Shown: positions 1 through 8,446 of the stretch, piece after piece | How positions within the stretch are numbered: the first letter of the stretch is position 1 | Layout: each line of letters begins with the position of its first letter | Assembly: GCA_002748835.1 (NCBI GenBank) | Contig: PDTL01000002.1 | Span: forward strand, 1 to 41,009 | From: Deltaproteobacteria bacterium | Lineage (GTDB): Bacteria; Desulfobacterota; Desulfobacteria; Desulfobacterales; GCA-2748835 | Direction: 5' to 3' | DNA: 41,009 bases | Position numbers and translations under genes: made by a program | Notes under the pieces: generated by a model | Told to the model about the DNA's origin: nothing | Database searches by the model: none | The model's input: the letters and a program-made list of their open reading frames with translations, nothing else

Positions 1-165
1 ACGGCTTTATGATTGACCAGTACAATCCAAAGGTGAATCTGGTGATTGGGGCTACACATAACACCCTTGTTTCTGTACTCACTTTTGTTTTACCATTGTT
101 TCATGGTATTCACTCAATGTGTAGTGTGGTAGTAAGTATTTGTCGATCAAGTCGGTTTTTTGCAT
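1..165 (-). pseudogene. Remnant of a small hypothetical gene, internally deleted, cut by the window edge
   Basis: On the minus strand an ATG at 165 opens a 28-codon frame (MQKTDLIDKYLLPHYTLSEY at its start) that stops at 79-81. Right at that stop, another frame continues leftward off the window with STETRVLCVAPITRF and then GLYWSIIK. I recall small Desulfobacterales hypothetical proteins (SRPBCC or DUF2867-like) whose N-terminus resembles the first piece and whose C-terminus resembles the second, with about 100 residues between. The simplest reading is a gene that lost its middle and shifted frame. The family link is from memory and weak; the two adjoining frames are seen directly. It lies in the same direction as, and just downstream of, another broken gene. 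Confidence 0.35.
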
Positions 166-207
166 GGGCTTTCTCCATGTTCAAAAGGATCATTATTTTC
201 CAAGTCC

Positions 208-759
208 CTAAAAACTGACTTTCAATTCAAGGAAAAGTTGATCATTTCCGCCGTCAGGATCATTTTTCAGTTCGTCTTTGTAGGAGAAGAGATGCCGGTT
301 GAGCAGTTCCAGAGTGATGCGGGTATATGTGAAGCCGCTGTATTCAATCGGACAACATCAGAAGTTCCCCATACAACAATCTGACGGCCGGTTTTGATAT
401 CCAGCTGCTTTGCAGGGCTTAGCTGCAAATAGAGTTCGCGCAATTCCACGTTGGTTTCGTAGGTATCCAGTACCTGATCCGCAAAGTATTGTGAAAAAAG
501 CGACATGGACAGCAGTGCGCTGTCCACGTTTTCTGCCATACGATTGGCTGTTTTTTCTTCTTCAATCATGGACGACAGGTAGTTGAAAAAGAGGTCAATG
601 TCTCTGCGGAGGGCAGGCGTATCCGCTTCAACTTTGAACACCGTATTGCCGAGTAGTTACAACAACTGATGCGGCACAAACCCCGGCTTCTGCTGCAACC
701 CGCCGCATTGAGCATTGGCTGAACCCTTTTTTAAAAAACAGTTTTCTGTCCAGGAAACT
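208..759 (-). pseudogene. Decayed TetR-like transcriptional regulator
   Basis: Three reading-frame pieces lie in order on the minus strand. Piece 1 (759 to 628) begins in the codon after the scpB stop and carries a TetR-type helix-turn-helix: LFFKKGF, then SMRRVAAEAGV. Piece 2 (about 653 to 350, open from a stop near 654) encodes a helical segment with VFKVEADTPALRRDIDLFF and MIEEEKTANRMAENVDSALL. Piece 3 (about 350 to the stop at 208-210) reads IEYSGFTYTRITLELLNRHL. Pieces 2 and 3 join if one C is restored in a CC run at 350-351. The joined length is about 184 residues, near a TetR protein missing its first 15 or so. The HTH is recognisable; the C-terminal part matches no family I know, so a non-TetR protein remains possible. 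It has no start codon or ribosome site of its own. Confidence 0.42.
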
Positions 760-1299
760 TCAGTTTGTCGGATTGAAGCCAAGGGAGGCGATTTCTTCAG
801 GCGCAGGCAGATCCTCGATGCGGGAAAGGCCGAAAAAACTGAGAAAAAAGGGTGTGGTACGGTAAATCAGCGGCCGGCCCGGCAGTGCTTTCCGTCCGGC
901 AATGGCAATCAGTTTTTTTTCCAGCAGCAGGCGGATGAGGCTTCCGCAGTCCACTCCGCGGATATGTTCCACTTCATTTCGGATCACCGGCTGTTTGTAG
1001 GCAATGATGGCAAGCGTCTCCAAGGCTGCTTTGCTGAGCCTCGCCGGTACCGGGGTATGCAGTCTTTCGAGAAAGTTAGACAGGTGTGCCCGGGTTCTGA
1101 TCTGATACCCGCCGGATACAGGGGCAAGAAACAGCGCCGAGGCTTGCGCGTCGTAATAATCCGAAAGCTCCTTTATGCCGCGCTGGATATCTGCAGCGGA
1201 AAATTCGGGCAGGAGTTTTTCAAGCCGCTTGATCGAAAGCGGTTCTGACGCTGAAAACAGTAGACCTTCAAGTATCTGGCGTATCCGGATATCGGTCAT
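760..1299 (-). CDS. scpB: Segregation and condensation protein B
   Basis: ScpB (179 aa) binds ScpA as a dimer and forms, with SMC, the bacterial condensin that compacts and segregates the chromosome. The protein opens MTDIRIRQILEGLLFSASEP, the usual ScpB start. It carries two winged-helix halves, including the conserved ALETLAIIAYKQPV stretch, EVEHIRGVD, and a GRPLIYRTT motif near the end. The ATG at 1299 overlaps the scpA stop by four bases, so the two are translationally coupled; the frame stays open further upstream, but only inside scpA. The gene is last in the group and is followed directly by the broken TetR-like remnant. Confidence 0.95.
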   Translation of the reverse strand: MTDIRIRQILEGLLFSASEPLSIKRLEKLLPEFSAADIQRGIKELSDYYDAQASALFLAPVSGGYQIRTRAHLSNFLERLHTPVPARLSKAALETLAIIAYKQPVIRNEVEHIRGVDCGSLIRLLLEKKLIAIAGRKALPGRPLIYRTTPFFLSFFGLSRIEDLPAPEEIASLGFNPTN

Positions 1300-2024
1300 G
1301 TCCGTGCTTTTTTTGAAAGAAAGGAAAAGATCCGCAGCACGCCCGAAGCCCGTTGTCGCCGCAGGCGTACGAGATTCTGCTTGGCCATCTCCAGCAGCGC
1401 CAGGAAGGTGATGATTTGCTCGTTTAAGGGAACCTCCGGCGGCGCCAGTTCGTGAAACCACCGCATACGTTTATGGGTGAACGCATGCATCACTTTCTGT
1501 ATTTGGGCTTTGACAGACAGCCGTTTGCCGGCTGTCTGAACCGTATGGGCCGGCGGAACAGACCGAATCGCATCGGCATAGCTCAGCGCCAGGGTGAACA
1601 GGTCACAGGGGGCCAGGTGCCCGGCAGGCGCAGGCGGGGTACCGGCAGGCCGTGAAAACACCTCCCGGCCGAGAACCGGCAGGGTGGAAAGCTGTTCTGC
1701 GGTGTGCTTCATCTGCAGGTATTCGGCAAGGGGACGCACCAGATCCATGCGGGGGTCTGCGACGTCGTCTGTATCCGCCACCGGCCGGGGCAGAAGCAGG
1801 GCGGATTTGATCTGAATCAGCGTCGCTGCCATGATGAGAAAATCACCGGCCGGTGACACCTGTGTCTGCTCCATCCAGTCCAGATACGCCAGGTACTGAT
1901 CCGTGATCAGGGCGATGGGAATGTCATGAATGTCAATTTCATGCTTGCGGATCAGATGGACCAGCAAGTCCATAGGACCTTCAAATATGTCCAGTTGTAT
2001 ATGATACCGCGCTGTATCCAGCAT
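1296..2024 (-). CDS. scpA: Segregation and condensation protein A
   Basis: ScpA (242 aa) is the kleisin that bridges SMC heads and recruits ScpB. The N-terminus YHIQLDIFEGPMDLLVHLIR and the following EIDIHDIPIALITDQYL are the hallmark kleisin signature. The C-terminal winged-helix region (VPLNEQIITFLALLEMAKQ, then VRLRRQ) contacts the SMC head. The start at 2024 leaves a 25-base gap after trpS; an in-frame upstream start at 2087 would overlap trpS and adds residues unlike the family. An AGAGACGGCGG stretch precedes the chosen ATG as a weak ribosome site. The middle (about residues 100-150) is proline-rich and less conserved. Confidence 0.94.
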   Translation of the reverse strand: MLDTARYHIQLDIFEGPMDLLVHLIRKHEIDIHDIPIALITDQYLAYLDWMEQTQVSPAGDFLIMAATLIQIKSALLLPRPVADTDDVADPRMDLVRPLAEYLQMKHTAEQLSTLPVLGREVFSRPAGTPPAPAGHLAPCDLFTLALSYADAIRSVPPAHTVQTAGKRLSVKAQIQKVMHAFTHKRMRWFHELAPPEVPLNEQIITFLALLEMAKQNLVRLRRQRASGVLRIFSFLSKKART

Positions 2025-2049
2025 GTGTCCGCCGTCTCTGTCCGGCTGA

Positions 2050-3057
2050 TCAGATCGCCGTGATCCCGATTGCCTGCCTGAGTTCATCTAACACCACACG
2101 GCTGCGTTCCCGTGCTTTGGCGGCGCCTTTCTGGAGCACGGCCTCGATTGCGTCCGGGTTCTGCATCAGGTCTTCAAACCGCCTGCGAGGCGCTGAAAGA
2201 TGGGCGTTAAGATACTCGAACAGATGATTTTTCATCTCCCCCCACCCGATACCGTCCGCATATCGCTGCCGCATGGCCTCAACCTCTTTTTCAGAGGCAA
2301 AGGCCCGGTAAATCTCAAACAGGGTGCAGCCCTCGGTTTCCTTGGGTTCACCCGGTTCAAGGGAGTTGGTTTTGATCTTCATGATCAGCTTGCGCAGTTT
2401 TTTTTCAGGCACAAAGAGGGGAATGGTGTTGTTGTAGCTCTTGCTCATTTTTCGTCCGTCCAGGCCGGACAGAACCGCCGTGGACGGGTCGATCACCGCT
2501 TCGGGCAGCACAAAATGCGTCCCAAAGAGATGGTTGAAGCGTCCGGCAATATCCCGGGCCATCTCGATGTGCTGGATCTGGTCTTTGCCCACGGGGATCT
2601 TGTTGGCCTTGAACATCAGGATGTCGGCGGCCATGAGAACCGGATAGCTGAACAGTCCCATGGACACGCCTTTATCCGGATCTTTGGCTTTCTGCTCCTG
2701 ATTTTCGGTAACCGCAGCTTTGTACGCGTGGGCGCGGTTTAACAGGCCTTTTGCCGCAACGCAGTTCAGTATCCAGGTGAGCTCCATGATTTCCGGTATG
2801 TCGGACTGCCGGTAAAAAAACGCTGCGTCCGTATCCAGTCCCAGGGCCAGCCAGGTGGCGGCCACCTCACGGCTGGCTGTGTTGAGCCGTTTGGGATCCT
2901 GGCATTTGATCAGGGCGTGATAGTCGGCAAGAAAAAAAAAGTATTCGGCATCCGGGTGTCTGGATGCCTCGATGGCCGGACGAATGGCGCCGACATAATT
3001 CCCCAGATGCGGGGTGCCGGTGGTGGTGATGCCGGTGAGGTAGATATCTTTATTCAT
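2050..3057 (-). CDS. trpS: Tryptophan--tRNA ligase
   Basis: Class I aminoacyl-tRNA synthetase (335 aa) that charges tRNA-Trp in the cytoplasm. The HIGH-type motif is GTPHLGNY (HLGN at 17-20) and the KMSKS motif is exact at 203-207 (GRKMSKSYNN). The VGKDQIQHIEMARDI segment (157-170) is characteristic of bacterial TrpRS. Length fits the family. AAGGA sits a few bases before the ATG at 3057. It shares direction with the upstream DHH-CBS-CCA gene (116-base gap) and downstream scpA (25 bases), so trpS, scpA and scpB are probably one transcript. Confidence 0.97.
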   Translation of the reverse strand: MNKDIYLTGITTTGTPHLGNYVGAIRPAIEASRHPDAEYFFFLADYHALIKCQDPKRLNTASREVAATWLALGLDTDAAFFYRQSDIPEIMELTWILNCVAAKGLLNRAHAYKAAVTENQEQKAKDPDKGVSMGLFSYPVLMAADILMFKANKIPVGKDQIQHIEMARDIAGRFNHLFGTHFVLPEAVIDPSTAVLSGLDGRKMSKSYNNTIPLFVPEKKLRKLIMKIKTNSLEPGEPKETEGCTLFEIYRAFASEKEVEAMRQRYADGIGWGEMKNHLFEYLNAHLSAPRRRFEDLMQNPDAIEAVLQKGAAKARERSRVVLDELRQAIGITAI

Positions 3058-3173
3058 TTACAATCCTTAGATGATTACAGGGGAAAAGACAGGTGCGTCC
3101 CTAGTTACGGACTCTAACCTAACTGATATACAGGTCGGGAATCAAGTCTTGCTTTTTTATCCCCCTTAACGCC

Positions 3174-5870
3174 TCAGGCGTTTGCCGCCGTAATGGCCTG
3201 GTAACAGGCCCGTGCATACGCCATTTCATCTGCCGGTGTAGGCAGCTGACCGTTGAGCTTTGCGTCCAGGGTGGCATCCATCAGAGTGCGGTAGACCGGT
3301 CCGGCAGGAATCCCCATTTTCTGAAGATCCTTTCCCCGGATGGACAGCCGGATATGCCGCAGCCGGGTATAATAATCGGAAACAGTTTTTTTGATTGTCT
3401 CATGTGTGGTGAACGCCATGAGAAAGAGCAGCACCTCGGTGGGAAAATACTCAAGTTTTCTGTAAATGGTGGCGTTGTCCGCCGGGAGGTGATGATTCAG
3501 CCAGTAAAGGGTGTTCATGGCGCGAAACCGGTCTCTTGAAAGCCATTTGCCGTACCGGGGAGGCAGGTTAAACCGTGTGCAGATTTCCCGGGTGGTTTTA
3601 CCGTCCACATATCGCAGCAGGGCCATCAGATAAATGGCCCATTTGTCAATGCCGTTTTCAACAAAGAGCAGTTCATGCCAGGCAATCACTTTTTTGCAGG
3701 CCTCCAGGTGCGCTTGCAGTTTTGGGTCTAGTTTGAGGCCCGGTTGAATGATGTCGAGAAGCCCGAATTCATCCAGTCTTAAAAGCGCAGGGATCGGGTT
3801 CTCCTCTTCTAAGATCAGCCGGAGTTCCGTGAACACCCGGTTGCCGCTCAGACGCTTGAAAAAATCCATTTTGATGGCATTGTCGATCAGCCTGCGGGTC
3901 AGTTTGCCGATGGTAAATCCGAACCGTTGTTCGAAGCGGATCGCGCGAAAGACCCGAGTGGGATCCTCGACAAAGCTCATGTTATGAATGATCCGGATGG
4001 CTTTATCCTTGAGATCCCGCCTGCCGGAAAAGAAATCGATCAAGGTGCCGAATTGCCCTGTGTTCAGCTGAATGGCCAGGGTGTTGATGGTAAAATCCCG
4101 CCGGAACAGATCCAGTTTGATCGAGCTCATTTCGACAATGGGGAGTGCGGCAGGCATCTGGTAATATTCCATACGGGCGGTGGCAATGTCGATTTTGTAG
4201 CCGCTGTCCAGTTTAACAACGGCGGTGCCGAATTTTTCATAGGTGTGCACACGTGCCTGCAGGGTTTCGGCAAAGGTTTTGGCAAAGACAATACCGTCAC
4301 CTTCCACAACAATATCGATATCATCATTTTTTTTACACAGCAGCAGATCCCGCACAAACCCGCCCACCACATAAATACCATATCCGAGACTGTCGCCGAT
4401 CTGTCCTGCAGATTCCAAGAGCCGGATGCGGTCTTCTTGTATCCGCTGCCTGATGAGATGAATGATTTTTTTCTTCCGGCCATGAATCGAGTCTGTTTTC
4501 GGCATGTCGGACCGGTCTGCCTGTTGGCGGTCGATATTCTGATGAATCAGCAGGTTGAGCAGATCCGTCCGGGTGACGACGCCGATGATGGTTTGGTTTT
4601 CGATGATCGGTAAGATGCGCTGTTTGTGGTCCATGATCTTGGCCTGGATTTCCATCAGATCGGAATCTGGCTCAGCCCAAACCCATTCCGTATTCATATA
4701 TTCCCTGACCGCCACTGTGCCGAGATCATGGTAGAGGGCTTTTTCAATCACCTGTCGGGTGATGTACCCCTGCAGCGGCGGATCTGCGTCAAGTGCATCT
4801 GTAATGAGCAATGCGTTGATATTGTACCGGTTGAGCAGCTCAGCGGCAGCCTTGCAGCTTGTGTCCCCGCGGGTATGAATGGGAGGTGTGGACATGATGG
4901 CCCGGACGTTTTTTGTTGTCTGTACATGAACGGCAAGAAGACTGAGCAGCTCTTCTTCGACCTGGGCCAGGGTTTTGTCCCGGACAGACGCAGATGCGGC
5001 GTACGGGTGCCCGCCGCCGCCGATACACGCGAGAATGGCCCCCACATCGACTTCGGGCAGGCGGCTGCGACCGATCAGGGTGATCTTGTTCTCCATCTGG
5101 GCGATGATAAAGATTGCATCCAGATTTTCCATCCGGACCATTTTGTGGGTGAGAAACGAAAGATCGTTGATATACCGGTCCGAAACAATTCGCGAAAAAA
5201 CAATGTCAACGCCGTTGATCCGGTGGGTCGTGGCGGTCTGAATCATGTCATTGAGTACACTGACCTGAAATGGACTCATTTCACGCGCTGTCAGGCTGCT
5301 GATGGTGTTCAGGTCCGCACCGAGGCCAACCAGAAATCCGGCTGCGGCAAAGTCGCGCTCCGTGGTCGAGGAAAACAGGAACGATCCGGTATCCTCATGG
5401 ATTCCCAGGCACATCACGGTGGCTTCCTCGGGTGAAAGGGGAATCTCTTGCTGGCGGATGATTTCGACCATGAGCGTTGTGGTGGCGCCGGTTTTAGACA
5501 CCACCTCCAGGCTCCCGGACAGATCATCCGGGGAAGCCGGGTGATGATCATAGATGTGTATATCCGGCGTGCAACGCGCCAGAACAGGCTGGATCTGTCG
5601 TAATCGTTCCGGCTGGCGGCTGTCCACAAGCACCAGGCGGTCAATGGGTGCGCGGGTGAGCAGCTCGGGGGGGGCGGGTTGAAAGAGGTGTGTCATCGAG
5701 GCGATGAAAAAACTGCGGATATTCTTTTCCCCTTTATCCGGCAGCACAACGTATGCGTCAGGGTAGAGTTTTTGAGCGCAGAGCAGTGACGCAACCGCAT
5801 CAAAATTAGCGTTGATATGCGTTGCAATCAGCGTCAGCGGTGTTTCATATGATGTGGTCTCTGTGCCCAC
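3174..5870 (-). CDS. DHH phosphoesterase-CBS-tRNA nucleotidyltransferase fusion (CCA/A-adding enzyme)
   Basis: An 898-residue fusion. Residues about 10-310 are a DHH-DHHA1 phosphoesterase unit: THINANFDAVAS near 17-28, DHH at 108-110, and GGGGHPYAAS at 284-293. Two CBS domains follow (about 320-380 and 388-445; DVGAIL precedes and VVTRTDLLNLL closes them). Residues about 460-890 are a class II nucleotidyltransferase: GGFVRD at 503-508, the metal-binding DxD at 517-519, RRDFTINTLA from 590, and EDPTRVFRAIRFEQRFGF from 635. The last domain adds all or part of the 3' CCA to tRNA; related fusions include A-adding enzymes in organisms with two separate activities, and sequence alone does not tell me the subtype. 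The start is GTG at 5870 with AGGA eight bases upstream. Confidence 0.93.
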   Translation of the reverse strand: MGTETTSYETPLTLIATHINANFDAVASLLCAQKLYPDAYVVLPDKGEKNIRSFFIASMTHLFQPAPPELLTRAPIDRLVLVDSRQPERLRQIQPVLARCTPDIHIYDHHPASPDDLSGSLEVVSKTGATTTLMVEIIRQQEIPLSPEEATVMCLGIHEDTGSFLFSSTTERDFAAAGFLVGLGADLNTISSLTAREMSPFQVSVLNDMIQTATTHRINGVDIVFSRIVSDRYINDLSFLTHKMVRMENLDAIFIIAQMENKITLIGRSRLPEVDVGAILACIGGGGHPYAASASVRDKTLAQVEEELLSLLAVHVQTTKNVRAIMSTPPIHTRGDTSCKAAAELLNRYNINALLITDALDADPPLQGYITRQVIEKALYHDLGTVAVREYMNTEWVWAEPDSDLMEIQAKIMDHKQRILPIIENQTIIGVVTRTDLLNLLIHQNIDRQQADRSDMPKTDSIHGRKKKIIHLIRQRIQEDRIRLLESAGQIGDSLGYGIYVVGGFVRDLLLCKKNDDIDIVVEGDGIVFAKTFAETLQARVHTYEKFGTAVVKLDSGYKIDIATARMEYYQMPAALPIVEMSSIKLDLFRRDFTINTLAIQLNTGQFGTLIDFFSGRRDLKDKAIRIIHNMSFVEDPTRVFRAIRFEQRFGFTIGKLTRRLIDNAIKMDFFKRLSGNRVFTELRLILEEENPIPALLRLDEFGLLDIIQPGLKLDPKLQAHLEACKKVIAWHELLFVENGIDKWAIYLMALLRYVDGKTTREICTRFNLPPRYGKWLSRDRFRAMNTLYWLNHHLPADNATIYRKLEYFPTEVLLFLMAFTTHETIKKTVSDYYTRLRHIRLSIRGKDLQKMGIPAGPVYRTLMDATLDAKLNGQLPTPADEMAYARACYQAITAANA

Positions 5871-6188
5871 AGTACAGATCCTGTTGCTGTTGGGTTCCCG
5901 TTATCAGTAGTACGGAAATGTGCCATGGCATCGGCCATGGATCGATACTGTTCCAGAATAACAGTGTAGAAAAGGGAAAAAGTCAATAGAAGGGGTGAAT
6001 TTTTCAGCAGATCCGGGAGATTTTTCCGGCGTTTGGGCGAATCTCATTGAAAAACGGCGGCTAAAAGTGTTAGAAAAACGAAATCCTCATGGCAGGTTGC
6101 AACAGCGCTGCGGTGAAACGCGCGCTAGTGGCTGACCTCAAATCAGGCAACGGATCTCTTGAAGTTCTGTGAATAGGGTTGACACGCG
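5871..6188. other. Divergent intergenic region, no gene seen
   Basis: This 318-base spacer separates the minus-strand DHH-CBS-CCA gene from the plus-strand radical SAM gene, so it should hold both promoters. I see no convincing -35/-10 pair. The palindrome CCATGG occurs twice, at 5923-5928 and 5935-5940, so the two copies could pair as a hairpin with a six-base loop or act as a paired operator; this is speculative. No open frame of plausible coding character is present. Confidence 0.5.
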
Positions 6189-7142
6189 ATGACAAGCCCC
6201 TTGAAAAAATATGTATTCGGCCCGGTTCGGTCCCGGCGGCTCGGCCGTTCGCTCGGGGTGGATCTGGTGACCGCGAAGACCTGCACATTTGACTGCGTTT
6301 ACTGCGAGGCCGGGCGAACCACGGATCTGACATTGGATCGCAGGGCCTATGTACCGACCGAAGCGGTGATTGCAGAGATCGCCTCTGTGTTGTCAACGGA
6401 CATTCCCCTGGACGTGGTGACCTTTTCAGGCGCCGGTGAACCGACCCTGCATGCGGAGATCGGAGATGTGATTTCAGCGATTCACGCTCTGCGTCCAGAC
6501 CTGCGGGTGGTGGTGCTGACCAATGGGTCGCTGATGGGCAGCGCGCAGGTGCGGCGCAGCCTGATGAACGCCGACCAGGTCAAGATTTCTGTGGATGCCA
6601 TCGGGCCGGATGCGGTTGCGCGGATCAACCGTCCCCACCCTGATTTGGATTGGGAACAGGCACTCGAAGGGATCCGCCTTTTCTGCGGGACGTTTGGCGG
6701 AGACGTCAGCATGGAGGTCTTCATTGTTCCCGGCATCAATGACACGCAAGATGAATTGAAAAAAATTGCGGATTATCTCAAACCGCTTCAGATCGCTGAG
6801 GTGCAGATCAATACCCTGGACCGGCCGGGTGTCGAATCGTGGGTACACCAACTGGATGCCCGGCGACTGGAAGAAATTCGCGCTTTTTTGGGCGATCTGG
6901 CCGGTATTATCGGGGCACCGGTTAACACAGTCGCATCGCGCGGACCGGTATGTCTGAGTGGCCTGACATCGGCAGATGTTCTCGAAATGATCCGGCGGCG
7001 GCCCTGCACGGCTGAAGATATTTCAAAAACGACAGGTGTTTCGGAAGGTCGCGTCAAACAGGTGTTGGGTGCCCTGGTGGCCGCCTCTGTTGCACAGTGT
7101 GAGAAACAGGTCAGGGGTACTTTTTACTTTACTCGATGTTAA
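6189..7142 (+). CDS. Radical SAM protein with C-terminal winged-helix (COG0731-like)
   Basis: A 317-residue radical SAM enzyme of unknown substrate. The 4Fe-4S/SAM site is CxxxCxxC at C32, C36 and C39 (CTFDCVYC), followed by the SAM-binding SGAGEPT at 80-86. The N-terminal YVFGPVRSRRLGRSLGVDL is typical of the family grouped near wybutosine-type oxidoreductases (COG0731). The barrel ends around residue 240; residues about 262-317 look like a small winged helix (CTAEDISKTTGVSEGRVKQV), suggesting nucleic-acid or protein binding. The ATG at 6189 has AGGG ten bases upstream. The gene stands alone, and its stop is 91 bases before pilC. No accessory SPASM cysteine cluster is visible. Confidence 0.85.
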   Translation: MTSPLKKYVFGPVRSRRLGRSLGVDLVTAKTCTFDCVYCEAGRTTDLTLDRRAYVPTEAVIAEIASVLSTDIPLDVVTFSGAGEPTLHAEIGDVISAIHALRPDLRVVVLTNGSLMGSAQVRRSLMNADQVKISVDAIGPDAVARINRPHPDLDWEQALEGIRLFCGTFGGDVSMEVFIVPGINDTQDELKKIADYLKPLQIAEVQINTLDRPGVESWVHQLDARRLEEIRAFLGDLAGIIGAPVNTVASRGPVCLSGLTSADVLEMIRRRPCTAEDISKTTGVSEGRVKQVLGALVAASVAQCEKQVRGTFYFTRC

Positions 7143-7168
7143 CACTATATTATGTGATAGTTTAATAA
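7139..7168 (+). promoter_or_regulatory. Possible sigma-70-type promoter of pilC
   Basis: TTAACA (7139-7144) and TAATAA (7163-7168) are 18 bases apart in the A+T-rich gap before pilC, about 65 bases upstream of its start. An imperfect inverted repeat, ACTAT...ATAGT, lies between the two boxes and could be an operator. Assigned by consensus likeness only. Confidence 0.25.
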
Positions 7169-7233
7169 ATTTACCGAAAGCGTCAACGAAACCATTTCAT
7201 GGCCTCAGTGAAGCGTCAGCAAGGAGATCGTCA

Positions 7234-8442
7234 ATGCCCGTTTATTTATGGGAAGGAAAAAACCGGAAAAATGAAGTCCGCAAAGGCGAAATGGACGCGC
7301 CGAATGAAGAAGTGGTCCGTAACAATCTGGCAAAAATCAAGATCCAGCCGACCAAAATAAAGAAAAAGCCAAAAGATCTGTTTGAAAACATTGCGTTCCT
7401 GCAACCCAAGGTGACTGAACAGGACGTCATTGTCTTTGCACGTCAGTTTTCCACCATGATCGATGCGGGTCTACCCATTGTTCAGTGCCTGGATATCCTC
7501 TACACCCAGCAGGAAAATGTGACGTTTAAAAAAGTGATCAAAAACATCAAAAAGGATGTGGAGAGTGGTGAAACCTTTGCCGAGGCATTGAAAAAATATC
7601 CGAATATTTTCGATACCCTGTTTGTGAACATGATTGCAGCCGGTGAAGCCGGCGGGATTCTGGATGTGATTCTGCAACGGTTGGCTGCCTATATGGAGAA
7701 AATGGCCAAATTGAAAAAACAGGTCAAGGGCGCCATGACCTACCCGATAATAACGATTGTGATTGCCGTGTTGGTGGTGGGGGTGATTCTGGTGTTTGTG
7801 ATTCCGACCTTTCAGAAAATGTTCGCTGATATGGGGGCTGCGCTTCCCGGTCCGACGGCCTTTGTTGTATCGCTCAGTCATTTTGTTGTGGAGAATATCC
7901 TGTATATCGTTATCGGCATTATCCTGTTCATTGTGGCTTTCAAACGGTTATATGCCACCAAACGTGGAAAAGCATACATGGATGATCTGGCTCTGAAACT
8001 GCCGATATTCGGTATTCTTATCCGTAAAGTGGCGGTAGCAAAATTTACCCGCACCATGGGTACCATGCTGTCCAGCGGGGTGTCGGTGATAGACGGGCTG
8101 GATATTGTGGCAAAAACCGCCGGCAACACGACGATTGAAAATGCGATTTACGACGTCCGCTCCGGCATTTCTGAAGGGCTTCCCATGGCAGACCCCCTCA
8201 CAGAAAGCGGTGTGTTTCCGTCCATGGTCTGCTCGATGATTTCTGTCGGTGAATCCACCGGCGCCTTGGATACCATGATGGTAAAAATTGCCGATTTTTA
8301 CGACGATGAGGTGGATCAGGCCGTCGAAAATCTGACCGCCATGATCGAACCGTTCATGCTGGTCTTTCTCGGGGTGGTTGTCGGTGGGTTGGTCATCTCC
8401 ATGTACCTGCCGATTTTTACTATGGCGTCTCATATCAACTGA
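7234..8442 (+). CDS. pilC: Type IV pilus inner-membrane platform protein PilC
   Basis: PilC (402 aa) is the polytopic inner-membrane platform on which the PilB/PilT ATPases act during pilus extension and retraction. It has two T2SSF domains: the first opens FARQFSTMIDAGLPIVQCLD (about residue 68), the second FTRTMGTMLSSGVSVIDGLD (about 272). Hydrophobic helices sit near residues 170-195, 220-235 and 370-395. The N-terminus MPVYLWEGKNRKNEVRKGEM is the usual PilC start, and AAGGAG at 7221-7226 is well placed for the ATG at 7234. No pilB, pilT or pilin gene is next to it; they must lie elsewhere if the pilus is made. A PilS-like kinase follows after four bases. Confidence 0.94.
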   Translation: MPVYLWEGKNRKNEVRKGEMDAPNEEVVRNNLAKIKIQPTKIKKKPKDLFENIAFLQPKVTEQDVIVFARQFSTMIDAGLPIVQCLDILYTQQENVTFKKVIKNIKKDVESGETFAEALKKYPNIFDTLFVNMIAAGEAGGILDVILQRLAAYMEKMAKLKKQVKGAMTYPIITIVIAVLVVGVILVFVIPTFQKMFADMGAALPGPTAFVVSLSHFVVENILYIVIGIILFIVAFKRLYATKRGKAYMDDLALKLPIFGILIRKVAVAKFTRTMGTMLSSGVSVIDGLDIVAKTAGNTTIENAIYDVRSGISEGLPMADPLTESGVFPSMVCSMISVGESTGALDTMMVKIADFYDDEVDQAVENLTAMIEPFMLVFLGVVVGGLVISMYLPIFTMASHIN

Positions 8443-8446
8443 TCCC

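Noticed and set aside
5923..5940. Two CCATGG copies as a regulatory hairpin
   Set aside because: Six-base pairing of a self-complementary hexamer is expected fairly often by chance; no supporting promoter is visible.
6179..6184. Perfect TTGACA just before the radical SAM start
   Set aside because: A -10 box and start point would fall inside the coding sequence, so it cannot serve this gene's promoter.
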